Source: Sipunculus nudus (lineage: Eukaryota > Annelida > Sipuncula > Golfingiida > Sipunculidae). From it: 64,000 nt of DNA. Below, one piece after another: positions 55,656 to 64,000 of the stretch. A program made the position numbers and the translations under genes. The number at the start of each line of letters is the position of its first letter. Positions within the stretch are counted from its first letter, which is position 1. Below the pieces are notes generated by a model. The model saw only the letters and a program-made list of their open reading frames with translations, searched no databases and was not told the DNA's origin. Location of the stretch: positions 14,676,488 to 14,740,487 of the forward strand of contig CM049320.1 in assembly GCA_026874595.1 (NCBI GenBank), in the 5' to 3' direction.

Positions 55656-58009
55656 TGGAGGGGCTCATCAATGAATATTTCAAAACTGCCATAGAGCTCG
55701 AAGGGACGAAGACCACTTACCACAGGTCATCAGGGGTGAGGATGGACGAGGCTGCGGTCCCTCCAGGTGTCACCAGGCACAAATGATGATCAGCAGGGAC
55801 GGCCCTTAGCGATCCATCCTTGAGGATCCATGGTGAGATCCGTGACAGCGTGACTTAGGCTTAAAACAAATATTTAGGCGCATGAACAAGTGGGATAAAC
55901 ACTTTAAACAGTAGCGTACATGTGTGGCATCTGTCGGTGTTATTTGAGCCACTCAGTTCACAGAACTTGGCAATACTAATCGCTAGAATATATGTATCGT
56001 AAATTAATTATTAATAACTTATTATAATTATAATTATTAATAACTTAATAACATCATGCGCCCTCATTATATACATATACTAATTCATTTTATCCATCTT
56101 TGGTATTATCACACCATGCATATGCACTTTCGAGTTCTAAACTCGATCGGTCTTTTGGACTGAAGAGAACAGCTTGTGATCGCTTGTGTTTTCCTGTTAC
56201 TGGTGGCAAAAGATTTAGCTTTCACCTTGTGTTAAATATAGACTCGGAGCTGCCTTTAAGAAACATATATATCTTTACCAGATACTTAGAATGTTGTGTC
56301 ATCTTCATACATTTCAATTTGAAATTGGGTAAGGTGAAGTGATATACAGTACAATAATTCGGCGTGTTTAGAGGTTTTCTTAAAACGCGTAATTCCGCTT
56401 TCAACTTTGCCGAACACTTAGCACCCAAATTCTCTCCGCAGACTATCACGTGGACGTTTTCCTCGATGTGTCTTCCTGTGTCGCCTCTACTAATTAGTCA
56501 GAGAGCCAGGTAGGACAAATTTGAGAAGAAATGTCCCTAAAAGTACTATTAATTTCAAGGTTATTTTCACATATTATAGGTATTAGGATGTTTATTTAAC
56601 GAGGCCTGTCCGGGATCTGATTTTTGCAAGAGGTTTCATATTCAGTTCCAAAGTGAGCCTGTTGGGGAAAAAAATAATAAATTTAGATGAACCGACTTTT
56701 AAACACCTTTAAGCCAATAACACTGTCAGCATGAAAATAATTACTATGTATATGCGCTTGTTTAAATAATAACGTTCATCAAAAATTTGGCTAAAGTTCA
56801 ACCATAGTAATTTTAGGTGAATAGCTTGAAAATGAATAGCTTGTGTACCGGGGTTTGGACTTTTTCTTGCCAATTTTTATGAAAGATTCAATGGATTATA
56901 TTTCTTTAATAAACGGCATGTTTTGGAATAGGCGGCCCCTTCAGCGAAATAGCCAACGGACTGGACTTGACCTAATTTTGAACAACTTCATGGTGCTGTT
57001 AGAATATTATTACATTTGAAGCTTCATAAGGAGAACCTCGAGCGTGAAGGTCAAAATGTTATAAAAAGTAAACCATGTGACCTTGGGCAAAAGACTGTAT
57101 TCAATCGTCAGCAATGTTCATAAAGCTGTTCAGCCGTTAGTGCAGTTTTCTGAAGACAGATTGACCTGACTTTATTGCCTCCACCATGCATAAGGATAGC
57201 GTTTACCTCCATGTGTTTGTGTATGTGTGTGTTTGTATGATTTGTTTCGCAACATAACTAACGCAATCATGAAGGGAAGCTCATGAAATTGTTAGGGTAT
57301 TTTTAGAATGCAAAGATTGGTGAGACTTCGGTAAGAATCCAATACATGATCCGGATTCAGGAAAATAAGATGTATTAATATTAGTAATTTAATGGTGTCT
57401 TTCCGGCATGGAATCATTTATATATAGAAAACTTAGCACTGAGGGTGGTCGATAATTGGCAGGGTTTTCGAGTCGCATCCTTCATCTCTTGATATCACTT
57501 TGCCCTTTTTGACAAATCAATTCTTTGAAAACCACAGGTTATAATAAAATATTAAAAATTTGTATAAGTATAAATGTGTTTTTAAAGGCCATGGACTTTA
57601 AATCTACGTATAATTGTTCGTTTGCATTTTACTAGTTGGATGTATCAATTTGTGTAGCGCTGTAAAGCATGCAGAGTTAAAACAATGCTGTCTATCAAAA
57701 CCCAGATGAACTTACTGTGTGTCACATTTTCTCTTTTGCGGGAATAAAATATTCATGCAGTTAATCTAAGACCCGTCACCTTATTCGGGTTTAACCTTTT
57801 CGGAAAAGTTTAAACACTCATTAAGGATGAAGCTCTTATCGTGACTTCTGTCAAGTTTAGACGTAGGCGTAAATGCATACTTGGAAATGATTTTGCTGCT
57901 GCGCATGCACATTTGTGAGTAAATAAGTATATGAGGAAGTTGCACTTTTATTAACTTCTCCAGGGACTTGAAGTTCATCGCAATTCTCAAATAAATGCCA
58001 TTTTCACTG

Positions 58010-58013
<4 letters not shown>
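55656..58013. other. intergenic DNA, no gene recognised
   Basis: A GGCGTGAC..GATCCATCCTTGAGGATCCATGG region near 55810 follows the array. The frames at 56100-56449 show no domain. No splice-supported exon. Confidence 0.35.

Positions 58014-58052
<39 letters not shown>
58014..58052. repeat. (TA)n microsatellite
   Basis: About 39 bp of TA. Confidence 0.9.
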
Positions 58053-58056
<4 letters not shown>

Positions 58057-58084
58057 CAATATATTTATATTATTCTCTGAATAA

Positions 58085-58165
58085 CGGGGGGATGATAACA
58101 TTTACCATCCCCTCCCCCCTTTGCCAAGGGGGCGGGGGATATATACCCTCGACCCCCTTTATTGA
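58085..58165 (+). repeat. interspersed GGGGGATGAT repeat, copy 2
   Basis: Same order of blocks as 389-468: GGGGGGATGATAACATT, C-run, TTGCCAA, G-run, GATATATACCC. Confidence 0.5.
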
Positions 58166-58270
58166 ACTCCCTGAATTTAAAGTGAGTGACAATCGAAAGT
58201 CGACCTCCAGATGGTAGGCTCTCATTAAGTAACTTGAAGACGTTAGGCATTGTAAAAATAGGCCAAAATA

Positions 58271-58430
58271 CAGTAAAACCCAATTTTAACGACAACCTTG
58301 GGGACTGTAATTTTGGGGTGGTCGTATTTGTGAAATGTTTTGTTACTAGATCGTATATTTGGGACAAAAAGTGGTCGTTATTGTGGGGGAGGTCGTTATC
58401 GTGGGATGGTGGCAAGGCGGGATTCCACTG
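58271..58430. mobile_element. pogo/Tigger-like MITE
   Basis: CAGTAAAACCC..AACGAC at the left and GTCGTTATCGTGGGA..GGGATTCCACTG at the right are inverted ends. The interior repeats GTCGT/ACGAC. About 160 bp; no ORF. Confidence 0.6.
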
Positions 58431-58499
58431 TCTATACATCTTCATGGGGCGTTGCAATGCGGACATATTGGTCTCCTTGTCGTTTGAATTATACCTTAA

Positions 58500-59420
58500 G
58501 GTCCAACCGTAAAGTTTTGTACCTTGTCTGACTGTCTGGTTTCTCCAAATTCATGTTTTTGGCCAGTAGCTCACAGAACACATGTCCTCATAACCTAGTC
58601 TAAGGTTTCCAAAAAGAAATTCACTCAGAACCTCCCTGGATGTTACATTTAAAAATTCTAGGGTTATTAAACAGGATACAATTTATGCGCTGTCCGCCTT
58701 TTTGGGGTGTTAATATTCATATTTTTTTGGCCAATCTCTCACAGAATAATAGTAACCATGACCTAATGTCGGCTTTCAAAGAAGACTGCTCTGAACGTCC
58801 CTGGATGTTGTTTTAGAAGATGTTGGGCTCAACGGATACGATTTGTGCGCATCTGACATGACGGTGCCAAACTGAAATATTTTTTGCCTTTAGCTAACAG
58901 AATATAGGTCACAGTGATCTAATTTTATGTTTCCAAGTACCTTTACAAAGAATCTCCCTGAATGTCAAGTCACAAGTTCTAGGCCAAATGGATACAACTT
59001 GTATCGAAATCATATTTTCGGCCCGTATAGGTCACAGAATATTGGTCAACATTACATAATTTCACATTTCTATGGAGATTTACCTTGGACCTCCCGGGAT
59101 GTACATTTAGGAGTTTCTAGGTCCAACGGTTATGGTCTGTGCTCTACAACGGCCAGCCTGCTTCATTTAAAGGGGTTCAAAAATGGAGAAAAATGCGCGA
59201 AAATTGCAAAATTTAAGACAGAAAAAAATGAAATAGTACCACCACACTTCAGTAAACAATGAAACTGTCCGTGATTAATGTGCGTGGAAAGAAGCATGGT
59301 TATCAATTATAAAGTTATTTAGCTACTGGACCTTTATTTTTATTTTTTTCTGGGGTGCAAAAACAGGCCCTATAATTCTGGTTGTATATAGGTCACAGTA
59401 CTAGGACTTCTGAACATGTG
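58500..59420 (+). repeat. decayed relative of the R1/R2 tandem-unit element
   Basis: Units of about 150-180 bp share (C)TCCCTGGATGT, TCTAGG..CAA.GGATAC and GGCCA.T..CTCACAGAA. The last part has AAAATGGAGAAAAATGCGCG, GTACCACCA and AAGCATGGTTATCAAT, matching the core of R1 in the same orientation. Confidence 0.5.
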
Positions 59421-59934
59421 TGTGTATGGGTGATAAATATAGAAGAGAAAATGCCCGCACATGTTTACGATGAAAGCATCAGGCTGATAGCAACATACAA
59501 CAATATGGTATGTGGAAGTCTATAAATGATCCCTGTCAAGTACGTAAGGATTTGTGTTCCCTAATAATCACGAAGTGTGGGTGGCTCATGAAAATCAAAA
59601 TATAAATACCCAGGTACCACAGCACCCACTTAACAAATCCAAGTCCCAGCTGATGCACGGGAAACTGTTTCAATCATGACATGTTTTTATTTAGAGCTGT
59701 GTCTGGCATTTACGTAGACATAATTAAGAGTATATTTGACAGCGGTGTATTTTTCAGTGTAAGACAAAGCCCAGCATGGCGCATATGGTAATGTTACATG
59801 GATCTTTGTCTCAGGATTAAAACCAAAATAACTTTCAATATAATCACATCATTTTTGCAGTTTGTATATATATATATTCAGATCAAAGCATATGTCAGAC
59901 ACTACTTTACACAACCTGCACCAGTTATGTTGCA

Positions 59935-60050
59935 CTCGAGTCTAGACTTGTCTCCACTGGTTTACAGGCTTGGACTCGGGTTTGGACTTTGATGTCCTGG
60001 ACTCGGACTTGTACTCGGACTCGAGTGACCAAGATTCGTAATTGCACTCA
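59935..60050. repeat. degenerate GGACTCG array
   Basis: Repeated TTGGACTCGG, CTCGGACTTG and GGACTCGAGTG words, like the blocks at 10588-10740 and 11505-11665 read on the other strand. Confidence 0.5.
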
Positions 60051-60194
60051 AACTTGGATGTTGATTCGACTACATCATTGACGTGTACTATACAGGGATT
60101 CAAATACGTATCGCAAAGCAAGTTCGTTAGATTCAGACACTAAAAATTATATTCAATATTGGATCCATGAAGTTTAATATCTGTTATCGTTTTA

Positions 60195-60525
60195 CATGCT
60201 GAGCTTTGTTGGTAGTAGCGACAGCTTGTCACCCCAAACGTCGATTTTAGATGAACTGAAGACGATGAGGTGACACAACAAGCTATTGGGTTCGCATCAA
60301 TTCTAGTATGTGCATATGTGCACGCCATTTCTGACACTACTTTTTCATTTTCATCTACTTCTCGAACTGTCATTTTCCTGAGTTAAAACAAAAAGTGAAG
60401 TTATTCTGTTGGGGAAAATAATAATTATTACATCCACGGTTGACTTACGTGTATTCGTGCAGCAGTTTTTAATTCCGAGGCTGGTTTTACTCGAAAAATT
60501 CGTCTCCACGTCTGTCAGCGGGAGA
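60195..60525. repeat. dispersed segment D, left half of split copy
   Basis: Matches 40392-40715 in order and orientation (TGTCACCCCAAACGTCGA, AACTGAAGACGA, GGTTCGCATCAATTCTAGTA, GTGCACGCCATTTCTGACAC). Homology stops at about 60520 and resumes at 63195. Confidence 0.62.
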
Positions 60526-62220
60526 ACCATAACTTCCAGTAGGGGATTTCCAAACGGCTATGTGTAAAACTCGAAAGTCCGAAGTCGGAAGCAAGGATTT
60601 TTTTAAAGCAATGATCGAAGCATAATTAAAATGCTACAACATCAATGGAAAGTACCTTTTTATTTTTATTGATAGAGTAAGGTCTTTTCTATCATTATGT
60701 AAAATAATCAAAGTTATCCATCCGAAGTTATAGACTATTGTTTGCTCGGAAATGCCCGGTAATGGTCCAAATGTGTAAAACTCGGAAGCCAGTAATGGCT
60801 AATGCACTGGTCATCATATCGTCAGCAAACGTGTCAAGCATTTCTTCAACATCATATATTTTTCATAAACTCAATCTGTTTTGTAACATTCATGATGCTG
60901 TTTTTTTTATAATATATTATATTGATATTTTATTTCATTTTGTAAAACAAGATTATTTTAACTCATCAATATTTTACGCTGTTACCGTATTTTATGTTGG
61001 TGGAAACATGAAAAAAAATAAAGGTTTTGATAACATTTTATACATGTGCCCCTATAAAAATCATCCTGATAATATCATAGAGACTTAAACAGAAAATTTG
61101 AAAGAATAAAAAAACGTCCAGTTAATGTTTTTACAAGTTGTTTCGAACAAACTATTTTATTTTTAATGTATAAATTGAAAAACCTTTTCCTCTTCCATTG
61201 ACCAAAAAATTTCATCAGGATTATGAATCTCTTAAACTCTTATCTATTATGTAATACTTTTTATGCCAATTTATATTTTACATTTCATGGTCCGGTTGCA
61301 CATATGGATTTATATATATATTATGTAAACAAAATTGTAATTTATTATCGAGATCCTTGTAATCGTACAGTAATATGAAGTTGAAGGGAGCACATTCTGG
61401 TTAGATGCCCTTATCATGCACATATTATAACGTTTGAGAGTGAAATCAGTTGCAAACATACTTTAATATATTAATAAATATCCATATATTTGAAGTTGAA
61501 ATGTAATGTTGAAACAAAGGAGGTAAATTATTATAATATAAATATCACGATTGATAAAGTTTGAAGGAAAGAGTCAAAAACTTGAAAAAGAATTAATTTT
61601 AGTTAAAAAAATGTTTTGCTTAAATTCACAAATCGATCAGAATTTATAATAACACATGTATTAGTATGTTATATATTATCTGGACTGTTGTATCCCTTTT
61701 CTAAGATATACATTTAACATTTTTTTTTAAATATCGTTGAACTCTAACATATTGAAAGACATTTCGTTTTGTATATGATACATGTATGTTTGTTCCAGCG
61801 ATAACCTTCTGGGACATATTGAATATTGAATTTTCATATTTGTTCAATGTATGGAAAATATATTACTGTTTTTATTTTGAATGACATCGTAATTTATAAC
61901 TGTATATTTAATGCCGTGTTAGGGTTTATTATACCATATTTATTTTCTGTGGTGCATCCATAGAGGGCGCAAGCCCGTTCAGACGTAATATCTCTCATTT
62001 TATCGAGTTCCTTTCCTATTTATTTGTAATCAATTTTCATTTATTTTCCAGATTACTTTTTTTATTCCCTAGCAATTTCATTATTATATTTATTACTTTC
62101 CAATTCATAAGTTGGTGATTTACTCCACTGAGAGAGCATCCAAATATATACTAGTATATTGAGAAAGGAAGTATTTCCGTTATCACACTTTTCTCGATTA
62201 TAACACCGGCATATCCCAAT

Positions 62221-62240
62221 CCCCCCCCCCCCCCCCCCCC
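62221..62240 (+). repeat. poly(C) run
   Basis: Twenty C after ATCCCAAT. Confidence 0.85.
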
Positions 62241-62249
62241 ATCGCATTA

Positions 62250-62392
62250 CCGTGTGAGTCATGCACGGTCTCCCCACAGAGCTCATCTCGGGGTGGGATC
62301 GACCGTGAAAAATCTCACGGCTCCTCGGCTGATACTCAGACTCGCGCACCGTGTTCTGCTGTCCGAGCCTGTGCGCTCACAGATCACAAACG
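62250..62392 (-). mobile_element. SINE-like fragment, inverted, diverged
   Basis: The reverse complement has GTGAGATTTTTCACGGTCGA, CCCACCCCGAGATGAGCTCTG and GCATGACTCACACGG, aligning with the junction of head and body of the SINE at 13560. The B box is changed (GAGTATCAG). Confidence 0.42.
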
Positions 62393-62711
62393 TCGGGAAA
62401 AAATGCAAAGATTGTCATAAGACTTAAACATATCAATTATTTTACGAGTACTACATTTAAATACTAGTAGTGACATTTGCCAGATATAAACGTATAGAAG
62501 TGCATTTCATCATTGACATTAACATGTTAAGAACTTTTGAGTATTAGGACTTTCCAGTTCATACCGTAATTTTATAGAAATATAAATATTAAAGCCCAAC
62601 AATCTAAAGTTTGAATACATTGTTCAAAACATGTAGGAGAATAGTTGCATGCGGAACAGAAAATCATCATAATCTTGAGATGGAGTGAAATATATCACGT
62701 GAAAATACACC

Positions 62712-62715
<4 letters not shown>

Positions 62716-62752
<37 letters not shown>
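62716..62752. repeat. (TA)n microsatellite
   Basis: About 37 bp of TA. Confidence 0.9.
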
Positions 62753-62756
<4 letters not shown>

Positions 62757-63194
62757 TTTACAAATAAAAAAAAATTAAGAACTTATAGTTTTCCGATTAT
62801 GTATCATATTGTATTATACACTCATTAAAAGCAGAATCATGCATAAGTAATTTTAATATATGCATGCAACTATATAATTATAATGAAACTGCATTTTGGC
62901 ACAAGTTAACCAGTGCGTCTATGTGACTTCCGAGTTATACACATTGGATAACATCCAAGCACTTCTGACTGACTTCCGAGATGGCTTCCGAGGACAAAAT
63001 CTTCCATAACGTTCAGATTAAACAATGGATAACTATTATTCTTCACAGAATGATAATAAAGATCTTATTATATCGGGGGAAAAACAAAACGATATTGAAG
63101 CGTTAGCATTTTGTATATGCTTTAAACTGCTTTCGTTGGTTTCCGGCTTCCGGCTTCCGACTTCCAAGTTTACACACACGACCGCGCCATGACA

Positions 63195-63440
63195 CATTTA
63201 GTTTTGAATGAGAAGTACCGCTTCACGTGAATCGGTGCCACAGTGATGAAAGGAGGTAATAAATGTAATTATTTTGTGTAACGACATTTTTTCTTCGATA
63301 TTAAGCACATATAATACGACTATATAAGCCTGTGATGCCAAATAATACCAGACAGGAAATATTTTGATCCGACCCTTAGAATGGGCGTTCTGTTGTGACT
63401 GCCATCATGACTCTAGGCCCTATCAGTTTATTTCCGAATG
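63195..63440. repeat. dispersed segment D, right half of split copy
   Basis: Matches 40715-40925: GAATCGGTGCCACAG, AGGAGGTAATAAATGTAA, TTTTGTGTAACGACATTTTT, GAAATATTTTGATCC and GCCCTATCAGTT. Confidence 0.62.
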
Positions 63441-63854
63441 CCTGAGTGTCATGTTGTCATAGCTATGTTGGTAGAGGAAAAACAGAGCAAACGCCGTAAA
63501 CGAATCATACTGGAAATCCCTTCAGTACTGAAGTACTTAAATGGACATAATCAGGCGCAATATCATGTTTATTCTTTCTCACTATCATTTCAATTTTGAT
63601 TTATACAAAAGTTTTCCAGCGATACCGTCCCTGCACACGGTCTAAGTGCCTCGCTTACGGCTGTTTAAGACTTTATAAATAATATATAACGGTCCCAAAA
63701 ACGTTATCTGGACACGGCGTAAAATGACAGAGCTGGAGTCAAAAGTAAATCTGCTAAAATCCAACATATATTTTTGGAAGTAATACAGGACAAGAAACGT
63801 TTTCATTAACAATTTCATTTTGAAGAGTAAGGATAATGCACTTTATTCACAGGT
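63441..63854. other. right flank, nothing recognised
   Basis: No repeat end or exon recognised between segment D and the open frame at the edge. Confidence 0.35.
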
Positions 63855-64000
63855 ATGCATTTTCGTGTACCAGTTATCTGCTGTCTTCGGAGCCTTCGAT
63901 CAGTTTTTCCTAAAACCGTGCCTCCTCCAGTTTGGGATTATGGGAAGGCCTGGGCTAAACAGATTGTCTCAGCTGTCAAACTTCAAAATCAAATTAGTTT
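63855..64000 (+). CDS. open frame at window edge, possible partial first exon
   Basis: ATG at 63855, two bases after a possible acceptor TTTATTCACAG, opens a frame without stop to the end of the window (48 codons). It contains HFRVPVICCLRSLRSVF, PKTVPPPVWDYGKAWAKQ and IVSAVKLQNQISF. The Arg-rich, acid-poor start would suit an organelle-targeting leader, but I do not recognise the protein, and a frame of this length can occur by chance. Confidence 0.22.
   Translation, partial: MHFRVPVICCLRSLRSVFPKTVPPPVWDYGKAWAKQIVSAVKLQNQIS

Larger units (their letters stand above)
60560..63175. mobile_element. TIR element (~2.6 kb) inserted in segment D, nested ends
   Basis: Outer ends: TGTGTAAAACTCGAAAG..GAAGTCGGAAGC at about 60561-60592, and GGCTTCCGACTTCCAAGTTTACACAC at about 63151-63176, inverted. 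Inner ends: CCAAATGTGTAAAACTCGGAAG at 60766, and CTTCCGAGTTATACACATTGG at about 62927, again inverted. Further CTTCCGA words lie in both subterminal regions. The interior is AT-rich with no transposase; the 116-codon frame at 60738-61088 is not recognised. The uninterrupted paralogue at 40392-40925 supports insertion. Confidence 0.62.

Noticed and set aside
60140-60373. Minus-strand frame of 77 codons conserved in part at 40.4-40.5 kb (ENEKV..EMACT.A.TR.DAN)
   Set aside because: Differences between the copies are mostly amino-acid-changing and the frame breaks after about 35 codons, so conservation reflects a dispersed repeat, not coding constraint.

Overview
The window looks like eukaryotic, intron-rich, AT-rich nuclear DNA, most likely from a mollusc. 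The evidence is split genes with GT-AG introns, no operon-like packing, many microsatellites, tRNA-derived SINEs, LTR and LINE fragments, MITEs, and a repeat ending in an AGCTCA...TGAGCT hairpin next to GACGGACG runs, a type I associate with molluscan genomes. The species cannot be read from the sequence.

The clear protein-coding content is a cluster of three paralogous genes in the left 38 kb. Gene A (minus, 17486 to 9744) and gene B (plus, 19767 to 25171) are head to head; gene C (plus, 29856 to 37691) follows B in tandem. Each gene has a signal-peptide exon, one PAN/apple-like cysteine exon (264, 270 and 270 bp), a spacer of variable exon number and length, and a C-type lectin-like domain (CTLD) on two exons. 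Every internal coding junction is phase 1, and all three models stay open from start to stop (458, 281 and 333 aa). The products should be secreted PAN-CTLD recognition proteins. None keeps the EPN/QPD or WND calcium-site motifs, and A and C have also lost the inner CTLD disulfide.

Mobile DNA fills the rest. From left to right: a degenerate ORF pair (962-1649), a CR1/L2-like LINE end (3090-3751), SINE copies, a ~340-bp tandem-unit repeat element (4888-6357, inverted relative 51582-53790), four copies of one gypsy-type LTR family with 4-bp target duplications, and TIR elements. A complete ~416-bp TRIM-like element (35667-36082) sits inside the last intron of gene C. It has two LTRs, a tRNA-Pro-like primer binding site, a polypurine tract and a perfect GTAT target duplication; a solo LTR of the same family lies at 32545-32700.

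From 38 kb to the right edge I find no convincing complete gene. This part holds an internally deleted gypsy element nested in a TIR element (42579-44630), tandem arrays (a 223-bp unit three times at 54985-55655), and a duplicated segment (40392-40925) whose second copy is split by a ~2.6-kb TIR insertion (60560-63175). Two weak exon candidates (46733-46875, 63855-64000) are noted.
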